DNA from: an uncultured Collinsella sp.
GTDB taxonomy: Bacteria > Actinomycetota > Coriobacteriia > Coriobacteriales > Coriobacteriaceae
NCBI GenBank assembly: GCA_900541145.1
Contig: UQIH01000001.1
Location: 62,001-126,000 of the forward strand
DNA length: 64,000 nucleotides
Direction of reading: 5' to 3'
Made by a program: the position numbers and the translations under genes
Shown here: piece by piece, positions 43,120 through 52,095 of the stretch
Layout: the number at the start of each line of letters is the position of its first letter
Position numbering within the stretch: position 1 is the stretch's first letter
The notes under the pieces: generated by a model
Told to the model about the DNA's origin: nothing
Database searches by the model: none
The model's input: the letters and a program-made list of their open reading frames with translations, nothing else

Positions 43120-44115
43120 ATGAGCAAGAACCTCTCCCAGCAGGTCGTTCTCGACCGCCGCGGCTTCGTTGCCGCCACCTTCGCAACCGTCGCCGGCCTT
43201 GGTCTTGCCGGCTGCTCCGACACCAGCGCCGAGGCCGACAAGGGTTCCGCCGCCGGCTCTTCCAAGAGCTCCAATAATACCGAGGCTTCCACCGCACTCG
43301 ACGCTAAGGCATTCGACAAGCTCGTCGACAACGGCCCCAAGGCCGATGACGATGCCATCGCCGCCAGCACCTGGGCCACGGCCGTCAAGGACGCCGGCGT
43401 CTTTAAGATCGGTAGCGTTCAGACTTCCACGCTCTTCTCCCTCCTCAACGAGAAGGACGGCAAGACCCGCGGCTTCGATGCCGGTATCGCACAGCTCCTG
43501 TCCAACTACATTCTGGGCGAGAACAAGGTCGAGATCACCCAGGTGACCTCGGACACGCGCGAGTCCGTCCTGCAGAACGGCCAGGTCGACGCCGTCTTTG
43601 CCACCTACACCATCACTGACGAGCGCAAGAAGCTCGTCTCCTTTGCCGGCCCCTACTACTACACCCAGCAGGCCATCCTGGTGCTCGCCGATAACGACGA
43701 CATCAAGGGCGTCGACGACCTGGCCGACAAGAACGTCGCCGTCCAGTCCGGCTCCAACGGCCCCGCCATCCTGGAGGAGTTCGCCCCCAAGGCCAGCCAG
43801 CAGGAGTTCAAGACCGACGAGGAGGCCCGCCAGGCACTCCAGCAGGGTCGCGTTGATGCCTACGTCATCGATAACAACATGCAGCAGAGCGCCCTGGTTC
43901 GCGAGCCCGGCAAGTACAAGATCGCCGGCAAGCCCTTCGGCAGCAAGGAGCCTTACGGCATCGGCCTGCCGCTCGATTCCGACGGCGTCGCCTTCGTCAA
44001 CGACTTCCTTAAGAAGATTGAGGACGATGGCACCTGGACCGAGCTGTGGCAGATCTGCATTGGCGACCGTACGGGCGACACCAATGTACCCGAGCTGCCC
44101 GAGATCGGCGCCTAG
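43120..44115 (+). CDS. amino-acid ABC transporter substrate-binding lipoprotein (glutamate/glutamine type)
   Basis: 331 residues. The signal peptide has a twin-arginine core DRRGFVAATF (Arg13-Arg14) and a lipobox GLAGC with Cys32, suggesting Tat export and lipid anchoring. A serine/alanine linker follows. The binding domain starts near FKIGSVQTSTLFSLLNEKDG, continues with RGFDAGIAQLLSNYILGENK and TDERKKLVSFAGPYYYTQQA, typical of family 3 solute-binding proteins for glutamate or glutamine. It is the first gene of the operon with two permeases and an ATPase downstream. Confidence 0.9.
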   Translation: MSKNLSQQVVLDRRGFVAATFATVAGLGLAGCSDTSAEADKGSAAGSSKSSNNTEASTALDAKAFDKLVDNGPKADDDAIAASTWATAVKDAGVFKIGSVQTSTLFSLLNEKDGKTRGFDAGIAQLLSNYILGENKVEITQVTSDTRESVLQNGQVDAVFATYTITDERKKLVSFAGPYYYTQQAILVLADNDDIKGVDDLADKNVAVQSGSNGPAILEEFAPKASQQEFKTDEEARQALQQGRVDAYVIDNNMQQSALVREPGKYKIAGKPFGSKEPYGIGLPLDSDGVAFVNDFLKKIEDDGTWTELWQICIGDRTGDTNVPELPEIGA

Positions 44116-44203
44116 ACAGCGAGCCTGGTAACGGCCGTTGCGAAACCATACGGAAACGCACGATGCGCTTTATTGCGATAAACTGTTTCCTCACTGAGTT
44201 GTC

Positions 44204-44229
44204 GGGGCTTCCGTACACGCGGGAGCCCC
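44204..44229 (+). promoter_or_regulatory. intercistronic hairpin between binding protein and permease
   Basis: GGGGCTTCCG (44204-44213) pairs with CGGGAGCCCC (44220-44229), with one bulge, followed by TTCCCTT. Such a weak stem after a binding-protein gene usually reduces read-through or protects the upstream message; that role is inference. Confidence 0.5.
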
Positions 44230-44253
44230 TTCCCTTACCGGCGGGAGGTCCGC

Positions 44254-44913
44254 ATGAGTCTCTCCGAGCTCTGGTCGCTCTATGGCCAGAACTATATCGA
44301 CGCGCTGCTCGCAACCTGGGGCATGACGCTTGAGTCGTTTGCCATCGCCATGGTGCTGGCCGTTGCCGTCACCGTGATGCGCGTGTCGCCGCTCAAGCCG
44401 CTGCGCGTCTTTGGCGACCTGTATGTCCAGGTCTTCCGTAACATCCCCGGCATCGCGCTGCTTATCATCGTCGTCTACGCGCTGCCGCCGCTCAAGGTCG
44501 TCCTGCCCTACCGCACCTGCGTTATCGTCGCCACGGTCCTTTTGGGCTCGGCCTTTGGTTCCGAGAACTTTATGAGCGGCATCAACACCGTCGGCGTCGG
44601 CCAGGTGGAAGCCGCCCGCTCGCTGGGCATGAGCTTCAGCCGTATCCTCGCCAAGATCGTGATTCCGCAGGCACTGCGCTCAAGCGTGCTGCCCATGACC
44701 AACCTCTTTATCGCCGTCATGCTCACCACCGCCCTCGGCAGCCAGGTGCCGCTTAAACCGCAGGAGCTCACCGGCGTGGTGAGCTACATCAACACGCGCT
44801 CGCTCGGCGGCGTCGCCGCATTCTTTATCTCGGCGCTCGGCTACCTGGGCACGGCATTTGTGGTGAGCCACATTGGCAACTATATCGATAAGAAGGTGAG
44901 GATCCTCCGATGA
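44254..44913 (+). CDS. amino-acid ABC transporter permease (His/Glu/Gln type)
   Basis: 219 residues with about five helices. The N-terminal TWGMTLESFAIAMVLAVAVT and the coupling loop GVGQVEAARSLGMSFSRILAKIVIPQAL, given here in two pieces of the family EAA motif, are diagnostic. It forms a heterodimeric channel with the next gene product, whose start overlaps its stop by four bases. GGGAGG lies upstream of the ATG. Confidence 0.92.
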   Translation: MSLSELWSLYGQNYIDALLATWGMTLESFAIAMVLAVAVTVMRVSPLKPLRVFGDLYVQVFRNIPGIALLIIVVYALPPLKVVLPYRTCVIVATVLLGSAFGSENFMSGINTVGVGQVEAARSLGMSFSRILAKIVIPQALRSSVLPMTNLFIAVMLTTALGSQVPLKPQELTGVVSYINTRSLGGVAAFFISALGYLGTAFVVSHIGNYIDKKVRILR

Positions 44914-45743
44914 GCAAGCACTCCTCCCCTGCGCTTACCATGCGCGATGCGCTCTACGAGGCTCCCGGCCCCAAGATGCGCGCCAAGATTCGCATCGGCA
45001 CCGCCATCTCGCTTGTTGCCGTCGCCGCACTCGTCGTCCTGGTACTGCAGCGCTTTTATGTGACCGGCCAGCTTTCGGTCCACTATTGGTATTTCTTTAC
45101 GCACCTCACCACATGGAAGTTCTTGCTTGCCGGCTTTGAGGGCACCGTTAAAGTCGCACTCACCGCTGGCGCAATCGCGCTGGTGCTGGGCTTAGCCCTT
45201 ATGCTCGGCCGTACCAGCGACATTAAGCCGCTGCAGCTGGTCTGCCGCGTGCTCACCGATTTCTTCCGCGGCGTGCCGAGCCTGCTGTTCATCTACTTCT
45301 TCTTTTTGGTGCTGCCCCAGTACAAGATCTCGCTGCCGTCGTTTTGGATGCTCACGCTTCCCGTCGCGCTCGCTGCAGCCGGCGTACTTGCCGAGATTTT
45401 CCGCGCCGGCGTCAACGCCGTACCGCGCGGGCAGGTCGAGGCGGCCCAGGCGCTCGGTCTCTCCAAGGCTAAAATCACCTTTGAAATCGTATTGCCGCAG
45501 GCTATTCGATTTATCATTCCGTCGTTGATTTCGCAGCTCGTGGTCGTAGTCAAAGACACCACCGTCGCCTACGTGGTGAGCTACCCCGACCTCATGCAAA
45601 ACGCCCGCGTGCTCATTACCAACTACGATGCCCTCGTGTCGGTCTACCTGGTAATCGCGGTCATCTATATCCTCATCAACGTCGCGATTAACAAGGCCGC
45701 TGTCTACGTTTCGCACAAGACCGGCGCGACCATCATCCGCTAA
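44910..45743 (+). CDS. amino-acid ABC transporter permease (His/Glu/Gln type), second subunit
   Basis: 277 residues, longer than its partner through an N-terminal cytoplasmic extension of about 35 residues. Helices begin near IGTAISLVAVAALVVLVLQ. The EAA loop reads RGQVEAAQALGLSKAKITFE then IVLPQAIRFIIPSLISQ. FFRGVPSLLFIYFFFLVLPQ is the typical third helix. It pairs with the preceding permease. The ATPase gene follows 36 bases later. Confidence 0.92.
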   Translation: MSKHSSPALTMRDALYEAPGPKMRAKIRIGTAISLVAVAALVVLVLQRFYVTGQLSVHYWYFFTHLTTWKFLLAGFEGTVKVALTAGAIALVLGLALMLGRTSDIKPLQLVCRVLTDFFRGVPSLLFIYFFFLVLPQYKISLPSFWMLTLPVALAAAGVLAEIFRAGVNAVPRGQVEAAQALGLSKAKITFEIVLPQAIRFIIPSLISQLVVVVKDTTVAYVVSYPDLMQNARVLITNYDALVSVYLVIAVIYILINVAINKAAVYVSHKTGATIIR

Positions 45744-45779
45744 CGCTTTACCATTTCGAGTCATAAGGAGCCGAGCACC

Positions 45780-46544
45780 ATGGCACAGAGCACTTCTTCT
45801 ACCGGCAATCAGCCGCTGATTGAGCTCAAGCACGTCGATAAGCACTATGGCGATCTGCACGTTCTCAACGACATCAATCTCTCGGTCGACCGCGGTGAGG
45901 TCGTCGTTGTGATCGGACCCTCGGGCTCGGGCAAGTCGACCATGTGCCGAACCATCAACCGCTTGGAGACCATCGACTCGGGCGAGATCCTCATCGAAGG
46001 TCAGCCGCTTCCGCAGGAAGGCAAAGACCTTGCCCGCATGCGCGCCGAGTTGGGTATGGTGTTTCAGCAGTTCAACCTGTTCGCACATATGACCGTACTG
46101 CAGAACGTCATGCTGGGGCCGGTCGACGTGCTGGGCGTCTCCAAGGATGAGGCTCGCGAGCGCGCCATGGACCTACTGGGCCGCGTGGGCGTTGCCGAGC
46201 AGGCCGATAAGGTGCCCGCACAGCTCTCGGGCGGCCAGCAACAGCGCGTGGCCATCGCCCGTTCACTCGCCATGCAGCCCAAGGCCATGCTCTTTGACGA
46301 GCCCACAAGTGCCCTTGACCCCGAGATGATCAACGAGGTGCTCGAGGTCATGGTGCGCTTGGCGCAGCAGGGCATGACGATGATCGTCATCACGCACGAG
46401 ATGAACTTTGCCCGCCGCGTGGCCGACCGCGTCGTGTTTATGGCCGACGGCCAGATCGTGGAAACCGGCACGCCCGACGAGTTCTTCGACCACCCCCAGA
46501 CCAAGCGCGCCCAGGACTTCCTCAACTCCATCAAGGGCCACTAG
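45780..46544 (+). CDS. glnQ: amino-acid ABC transporter ATP-binding protein (GlnQ type)
   Basis: 254 residues. Walker A is IGPSGSGKSTMCRTINRLE near residue 43, the Q-loop MVFQQFNLFAHMTVLQNV, signature QLSGGQQQRVAIARSLAM, Walker B MLFDEPTSALDPEM and switch histidine in IVITHEMNFARRVADRV. The short spacing and NRLE ending are typical of polar amino-acid importers. It energises the two permeases upstream. The start has AAGGAG before it. Confidence 0.95.
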   Translation: MAQSTSSTGNQPLIELKHVDKHYGDLHVLNDINLSVDRGEVVVVIGPSGSGKSTMCRTINRLETIDSGEILIEGQPLPQEGKDLARMRAELGMVFQQFNLFAHMTVLQNVMLGPVDVLGVSKDEARERAMDLLGRVGVAEQADKVPAQLSGGQQQRVAIARSLAMQPKAMLFDEPTSALDPEMINEVLEVMVRLAQQGMTMIVITHEMNFARRVADRVVFMADGQIVETGTPDEFFDHPQTKRAQDFLNSIKGH

Positions 46545-46631
46545 CCCAATTGCCACGCGGGCAAATTCATCACCAGCGTTTGTCCCGCGCCACCCCTATG
46601 CCATGTCCACCCGGATTCGAAAGCCGCACCC

Positions 46632-47441
46632 ATGATCGGAACACGTACTTCCTCGTCCTATACCCCGCACGTCGACGTTGCCCCCGCCGACCGTCCGCTC
46701 ATCCTCGTCGCGCCGCGTTGGGAAGAGGCAAAACCGTTTTTGAGCGAGACGCTCTCCCCCAACGAGGAAATCGCAAGTGTCTTTGTCGATGCCATCCTTG
46801 CCGCCGGTGGCCTGCCGCTGCAGATGTCCATCACCGAGGACATTGAGGTCATCCGTCATTACGTCGATATCGCCGATGGCATCGCCATTCCCGGCGGCCC
46901 GGATGTCAACCCCAAGCGCTGGGGCGACGATCGGCCCTACGACCCCACCCTCTGCTGCGAGATCCGCGATAGCTTTGAGTTCAAGCTGGTCGACGAGGTG
47001 CTCCGCGCCAAAAAGCCGCTCTTTACCACCTGCCGCGGCACACAGCTGCTCAACGTCGCCACCGGCGGCACCCTGTGCATGGACGTGCCGAGCCTGGGTG
47101 CGCGCGAGGGTCGCACGCAGTGGCGTCACACTCACGTGCTCAACGATCCCGTGCACCCCGTCGAGGTCGTGCCGGGCTCGCTGCTGGAACGCGCGGTTGG
47201 CGGGCACAGGCTTATCCAGACCAACTCCGCACACCACTGCTGCGTCGACCGTCTGGGTAAGAGCACGCGCTTGGTCGCCAAGGCAACCGACGGCGTTCCC
47301 GAGTGCATCGAAGTCGAAGGCCAGCCTTTCTGCCTGGGCGTGCAGTGGCACCCCGAGTACACCTGGCAGACGCTCGAGACCGACTTTAACCTGTGGAAGT
47401 CGTTTGTCGAGGCAGCAGCCAAGGTTAAGCAGGCGCGCTAG
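46632..47441 (+). CDS. gamma-glutamyl-gamma-aminobutyrate hydrolase-like class I amidotransferase
   Basis: 269 residues of the PuuD group. IPGGPDVNPKRWGD near residue 90, the nucleophile cysteine in LFTTCRGTQLLNVATGG near residue 135, and the catalytic GVQWHPEYTWQ near residue 236 form the Cys-His-Glu triad. It hydrolyses gamma-glutamyl amides to free glutamate. Position directly after a glutamine-type importer suggests that imported gamma-glutamyl compounds are its substrate; this is inference. A strong hairpin follows. Confidence 0.88.
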   Translation: MIGTRTSSSYTPHVDVAPADRPLILVAPRWEEAKPFLSETLSPNEEIASVFVDAILAAGGLPLQMSITEDIEVIRHYVDIADGIAIPGGPDVNPKRWGDDRPYDPTLCCEIRDSFEFKLVDEVLRAKKPLFTTCRGTQLLNVATGGTLCMDVPSLGAREGRTQWRHTHVLNDPVHPVEVVPGSLLERAVGGHRLIQTNSAHHCCVDRLGKSTRLVAKATDGVPECIEVEGQPFCLGVQWHPEYTWQTLETDFNLWKSFVEAAAKVKQAR

Positions 47442-47474
47442 CTCGCGAACCACTCAGGTTAAAGCCTCCTAAGC

Positions 47475-47513
47475 CAGGGGGGGCGGACACCAGCTACGGT
47501 GCCCGCCCCCCTG
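47475..47513 (+). terminator. terminator of the glutamine-type ABC operon
   Basis: CAGGGGGGGCGGACACC and GGTGCCCGCCCCCCTG form a 16-17 base stem with one mismatch around a six-base loop, 33 bases after the stop codon. It faces the end of the convergent RiPP cluster and marks the change to AT-richer DNA. Confidence 0.8.
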
Positions 47514-47541
47514 AATTTGATATGCACGGTCCACTAGCCCG

Positions 47542-49161
47542 TCAGGCAATTTCAATCACTTCATCGCATGCCGAAATAAGCACAGGGTCGTGCGTAGCGA
47601 TGACCGTGATATGTCGCCCCTTTCTTTCCTTAAGGATTTCGATAAACGCCTGCTTGCTTTGGCTGTCAAGTGCAGATGTCGGCTCATCAAACATCATCAC
47701 GTCCGGGTTTTTCAGCAGCTGGCGAATAATCGCTATTTTCTGTTTTTCCCCTCCTGAAATATTGTTCTGCCTATCGTCCAGCTCGACATCAAGTCCACCA
47801 CTTGAATCGACCATCTTTTTAAGCCCCATTCTCTCAATGAGGCTCTCAAGGTCACGCTCTTCAGCGCTTCTGCAGCAAAGAGTTAAATTGTCCCGTATCG
47901 ACCCTTCGGTCAGGGGCGGCTCCTGCTCCGTAATCCCGATATTGCGCTTTCGCAGCGCATAACGGTCCAGAGAGCTCAGGGGCTTGCTGTTAATCCAAAT
48001 ATCACCCTTGCAGTTTTCTGGATCGCAACCGCTTATCACATCCAGCAGCGTGCTCTTACCGGAACCGTTCGACCCAACGATTGCGTATACCTTTCCTTTT
48101 TCTAAAGAAGCCCGAATGTCTCCGAACGCGGTCTTTACAGACCCCGGATAGCTATATGCCAGCTCGGAACAGTTCACCTCGTAAACATCATCGAGGATAA
48201 TGTCCCCGTTTGAGTCCTCGGGCATGTCCAGCAAGCGCCGCAAACGCTCGTAGGATACCTTTGACGTTTGATAGTCCTTGCCCAGCGCAAGGAAGAATTC
48301 AATAGCCGAAGAATAATAGGAGTAATAGCTTAGCGCCGTCATAAGATAGCCGGGCAGCAAATTGCCGTCGAGAACTTCCTTTGCGCCCAGGATCAAGATT
48401 CCACCCTGTGCCAAAGATGTGACGGCAGTGTTGGCAAACGTAAAGGTCGCATTAATTTGCTGGTTCTGATAAACGAAACGATATAGCTCTGCAAAAGAGT
48501 GCTCAAGCCTTTGCTTGAAAACCTCGAATAGAACATGTCTGCGGATAAATTGTGCGTTGCTAAGCTGCTTCTCCAGATCGGAAAAGAATCGAGCCTCCTG
48601 CTCTTGAGCCTCGAAACTTCTTGCGAACAAACACTTTTTGAAAAGCGAATAGACCGCGCCACCTATTATGCCCAGAGCCATACACAGCATTGCCAGGTGA
48701 CCGTTTATGGTCGCCAGGACAACAAACACCACAAGCAACGTCACTATATTGCTCACGCTTTGGACACTTGCGTTTATAACAAATATCACCAAATCGTTAG
48801 CGTCATGATTAATCTGTTGGTTGTAATAGGAGGCATCAAAATTAGAAAAGAAGGCCCGTGGTAGCCTTTGAACGTGACTTATCACCTCTTCATTCAATGC
48901 AAATCCCACATGTGTTTGCAGATCGACATAGACCAGCTCACTGACGCAATTCAAACCGGCTCGCATAATACCCAGCGCTGCTATCTCAGCGCCGATGGCG
49001 ATTGCGCTTTCCCCATCTCGCGCGACACCGACAAAGTTGTTGACCAGTTGCCCCGTCAGAAAAGGAATTGCGAGACCAACCACAAGCGAGAGCAGGCACA
49101 TTAGAAGATAGGTTATATACTTTGGATTCTTGATTATTGTTCTTGCGCAGAGATTAAACAT
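47542..49161 (-). CDS. ABC exporter of the RiPP cluster (TMD-NBD fusion)
   Basis: 539 residues. Six membrane helices occupy about 1-300 (for example YLLMCLLSLVVGLAIPFLTG) and an ATPase domain the rest: Walker A VGSNGSGKSTLLDVISG, signature NISGGEKQKIAIIRQ, Walker B VMMFDEPTSALDSQ and ATHDPVLISACDEV. There is no N-terminal C39 peptidase, so leader removal would need another protease. It overlaps the radical SAM gene by eight bases and is the last gene of the cluster; export of the modified peptide is the likely role. Codon use is more AT-rich than in flanking genes. Confidence 0.87.
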   Translation of the reverse strand: MFNLCARTIIKNPKYITYLLMCLLSLVVGLAIPFLTGQLVNNFVGVARDGESAIAIGAEIAALGIMRAGLNCVSELVYVDLQTHVGFALNEEVISHVQRLPRAFFSNFDASYYNQQINHDANDLVIFVINASVQSVSNIVTLLVVFVVLATINGHLAMLCMALGIIGGAVYSLFKKCLFARSFEAQEQEARFFSDLEKQLSNAQFIRRHVLFEVFKQRLEHSFAELYRFVYQNQQINATFTFANTAVTSLAQGGILILGAKEVLDGNLLPGYLMTALSYYSYYSSAIEFFLALGKDYQTSKVSYERLRRLLDMPEDSNGDIILDDVYEVNCSELAYSYPGSVKTAFGDIRASLEKGKVYAIVGSNGSGKSTLLDVISGCDPENCKGDIWINSKPLSSLDRYALRKRNIGITEQEPPLTEGSIRDNLTLCCRSAEERDLESLIERMGLKKMVDSSGGLDVELDDRQNNISGGEKQKIAIIRQLLKNPDVMMFDEPTSALDSQSKQAFIEILKERKGRHITVIATHDPVLISACDEVIEIA

Positions 49162-50447
49162 GAGCTGAATCCAGTTCCGAAAGCAATCGCTGAGCCTTCT
49201 CGGTCAAAATCATTCGTTGGCGCACCTGATACCTTTGAGATACGCACTGTTTTGACCCTCCATGAAGAGCGTGATTAGGGCAACCTCCCATGCATGAGGG
49301 ATAGGCAAAACACTCTTCACACTCATGATCGCTCGGCTCATAGTTTAGCCATTGGACCAGCTGAGCATTCATCCACGGCCCTTCGGCAAGTGTGCCGACG
49401 GAGCGTTCACGCATCCCGATTTCATCCCAACATTTATAAAGGTAGCCCTCCGGATCCACTACAAATGACCCTGCACAAACAGCGCCACATATAGCCGGAT
49501 TAAAGCGCACCGTCAGGTCAACGTAGAACCCCCTATCAACGGCATGGCTATAAAAGTCCAGCTCTTCCTCAGAAAATGCCTCCATCGAAAAACAACTACT
49601 GTCGCTTGGGCACGTATCATTGATATTGTCGACAGGCGCTAGGTAGAATCCCACCTTGTTTTTAAGGCCCTTTTCCTCGAGCGCATCCAGCAAATCGCCA
49701 GCACCGACAATGTTATGGGCATCGACATTGCACCTGATAGAAATATCTAACAGATGGGTGACTTTAGAAACGTTGTCTAGAATCGCATCGTATGTCGGCT
49801 GTCCGTTCCGCAAGATTCGCCGGGAATCATGATCTTGTCGAGAACCGTCCAAAGTCACCTGAGCCATCTTGACGTCACAAGCCGCGAGAGCCGCAGCCAC
49901 TTCTGGCGTCAGAAGATACCCATTTGTGACAATGGATGCTGCATAGGAACACTCCGGATTAAGGACCCCCTTTATACGCTCTGTGAGTCGCTGAATTCTA
50001 TCGACTTGTAGCAGCGGCTCTCCACCATACCAACTGATGTCAAACTCGCTCAGTCCCCGTGAACGCTCTTTCACAAATGAAACAAGTCGGTCTTCGACCT
50101 CCGGAGTCATTGTCGTTTTTGCGTTGCCCTTTTTCATAACAGTATGGGCAACAGAAGTTGCACTCCAATGTCGGGGCTATCGTCATGCCGAGAGAGCGAT
50201 CAGAAAACCGAACAAGACGGCCTATCGCCTTCATTTCCTCCTTTTCGTCACGATCATCTTCTAACAGCATTCCTCCTTGAAGCAACGCTTCGCGCAATTC
50301 ATCTGGCTCCCATTCGCTTCCCGATACCATGCGGCACATTCTTTCTGCATGCTGCTTATCTAACGAAAGGATCGCACCGGTCTTCGCATTCATCACCAGC
50401 GTCCTTTCGCCACGGGTTTCAATCAGGTTGTATTGAGACGGTCTCAT
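49154..50447 (-). pseudogene. radical SAM/SPASM peptide maturase with apparent frameshift
   Basis: The N-terminal part from the ATG at 50447 gives a helical peptide-binding-like segment, then TIAPTLECNFCCPYCYE, a CxxxCxxC radical SAM cluster. Directly after it the frame changes near 50127-50135: with one G of GAAAAAGGGC removed, the protein continues as EKGNAKTTMTPEVED to the end, about 431 residues in total. The second part has SWYGGEPLLQV, the SPASM motifs CGAVCAGSFVVDPEGYLYKC and CEECFAYPSCMGGCP. Without correction the reading ends about 40 codons later and the enzyme would be inactive. Sequencing error, phase variation or true decay are all possible. Confidence 0.85.
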
Positions 50448-50468
50448 ATGTTTATCCCTCACAAGCAA

Positions 50469-51287
50469 TCAAAGAAATCTCGACCGCAATCGGTCGACGG
50501 TAAAGCAAATGGCAAAAACGCTTGCTACGTTTATTAGGCAGTCAATTAGAATCGAAATGCATTGACTATTCCCCAACGGGGTCACGCCACAAATCCACAT
50601 GAGCATCGAGGCTGGAAGCGGAAGCATGGAATTGGCCCCGATCTGTATGTAGATCGCTACAACGTTGACAAGCAACAGCATGCCAATCGGACCGAAGCCG
50701 GACCCAAAATAGGAAACAGCGATCACGCAAGAGACCACGTATGCAAGGCAGGCAGCGGCAGCAAGAACAAGTCGATAGCAAAATACAAGCAGGTTGAAAT
50801 ACTGCTGAGCATCCAGAACGATTGCGCAGTTAAGACAGTACAAAACGACACTCGACAGGATAAACGCGACCAAAAGGGCGAGGGATGACAGTATCGCCCG
50901 CGCAACAGTAGCGCACACCCGCTTCCCTCCCCGAGCCGCCGACAACCCCCACGGTTCCTCAATAAAGCCCGAACTGACAAAGCGCGGCACAATGCAAGCC
51001 GCGATGAACGGAAAGAACAATGCATGAGCCAACGGGGCTACGTTGAACAGCAGACCGCGAAAGACCTCTGCATTACCAAATAGAAGGACATCCTCTGCCG
51101 ATAGCCGAAGCGTCGGGTCTGGGAAAAAGCCCAAGAAACTGTTCTCACGGAGGCTACAGAACCACATCGGGAAAGAATTAAGCTGCAATGCCACCATGCA
51201 CGCATAAATTACCAAGATTAAGGCGTACACCCATTTGCTCACATGCTTCAATTCTGACTGGAGAAGTCTTTTAATCTGACGAGCCAT
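50469..51287 (-). CDS. ABC-2 type membrane permease of the RiPP cluster, subunit 2
   Basis: About 272 residues with six hydrophobic segments, for example YALILVIYACMVALQ near the N-terminus, ALFFPFIAACIVPRFV and SLALLVAFILSSVVLYCL. RFVSSGFIEEPWGLSAARGG is like the cytoplasmic loop of ABC-2 permeases. The start overlaps the preceding gene; a GTG at 51296 is an alternative. With the other permease and the ATPase it forms a probable immunity or export pump. Sequence is too diverged for a closer family name. Confidence 0.75.
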   Translation of the reverse strand: MARQIKRLLQSELKHVSKWVYALILVIYACMVALQLNSFPMWFCSLRENSFLGFFPDPTLRLSAEDVLLFGNAEVFRGLLFNVAPLAHALFFPFIAACIVPRFVSSGFIEEPWGLSAARGGKRVCATVARAILSSLALLVAFILSSVVLYCLNCAIVLDAQQYFNLLVFCYRLVLAAAACLAYVVSCVIAVSYFGSGFGPIGMLLLVNVVAIYIQIGANSMLPLPASMLMWICGVTPLGNSQCISILIDCLINVASVFAICFTVDRLRSRFL

Positions 51288-52095
51288 TGAGCACACCCCC
51301 AGCGCGAAAGCTCACGAGAGCGTAAATCAATACCGATAGACAGCTGGCTGCCACGCCATATTCCAGAAGTATCAGCTGACCCATATCGCTATACCCAAGG
51401 GCACATCCGACTCCAAGGTACGGCCCTGGAAGGAGGAAGATCCATCGCAAGGATGGTATGGGCGTCTGAAGGTAAGTTCCGTAGAGCGTCAAGCTCGTGA
51501 CAAATCCGATTATTGCCACAGCCCCGCTAAATACGGCGCTGCTTGTAATCCGATAGATGGTCACCGTCTCCAACGCAACCGATATCACCAATACGGCGTT
51601 GATTATCATCGCAGGCAAAAATGCAGCCAGCATGTCGTGCGCACAGCTTTGCCCACCACGTATTATGGCTATTGCAAAAAGAAGAAGGCAAAGCGCACTA
51701 TATGCTGCGCCAATTATTAAAGCAGACGAAAACACATGTGCTAGGACCCCATTAAAGCGGGTAAGACCTCTTGCTGAAGAAATTCGGTATCCCTCTTCAT
51801 AGCCGCGCTCCTGTAAAATCGCCAGGCAAACGATGAGCGGAACGAACAGAGAGGTGCCGGCAAAAGCACTGCGCACAAGGGACTCATCGGGTGCAGAAGG
51901 ATCAATTACATTCCAGCAGAAGCCAATATCCTCCCCAAAAACGCTATTGCCAAAGGCGAGCAACGTTGTTCCGTTTTTTAGAAAGATGCCAAAGAGAAGG
52001 CCGAACGCCAGCATAAGCGCAAGACCAAACTTCGCCGGAAACATCCTGTGCAAACGCATCATATCTGCCTTTACGGGATGGATCGCCCGTTTCAT
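51271..52095 (-). CDS. ABC-2 type membrane permease of the RiPP cluster, subunit 1
   Basis: 274 residues with six hydrophobic segments, such as FGLALMLAFGLLFGIFL near residue 28 and SLFVPLIVCLAILQERGY followed by EEGYRISSARGLTRFNGV, a loop resembling that in the second permease (GFIEEPWG..ARGG). The ATG overlaps the ATPase stop by four bases, so synthesis is coupled. It probably pairs with the next gene product in the membrane. Self-protection against the cluster peptide is a plausible role but is inferred from gene order only. Confidence 0.77.
   Translation of the reverse strand: MKRAIHPVKADMMRLHRMFPAKFGLALMLAFGLLFGIFLKNGTTLLAFGNSVFGEDIGFCWNVIDPSAPDESLVRSAFAGTSLFVPLIVCLAILQERGYEEGYRISSARGLTRFNGVLAHVFSSALIIGAAYSALCLLLFAIAIIRGGQSCAHDMLAAFLPAMIINAVLVISVALETVTIYRITSSAVFSGAVAIIGFVTSLTLYGTYLQTPIPSLRWIFLLPGPYLGVGCALGYSDMGQLILLEYGVAASCLSVLIYALVSFRAGGVLNGSSD

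Noticed and set aside
50100..50150. Programmed ribosomal frameshift in the radical SAM gene
   Set aside because: A -1 slip on the A-run leads quickly to a stop, and the required +1 shift lacks a known stimulatory signal; error or mutation is simpler.
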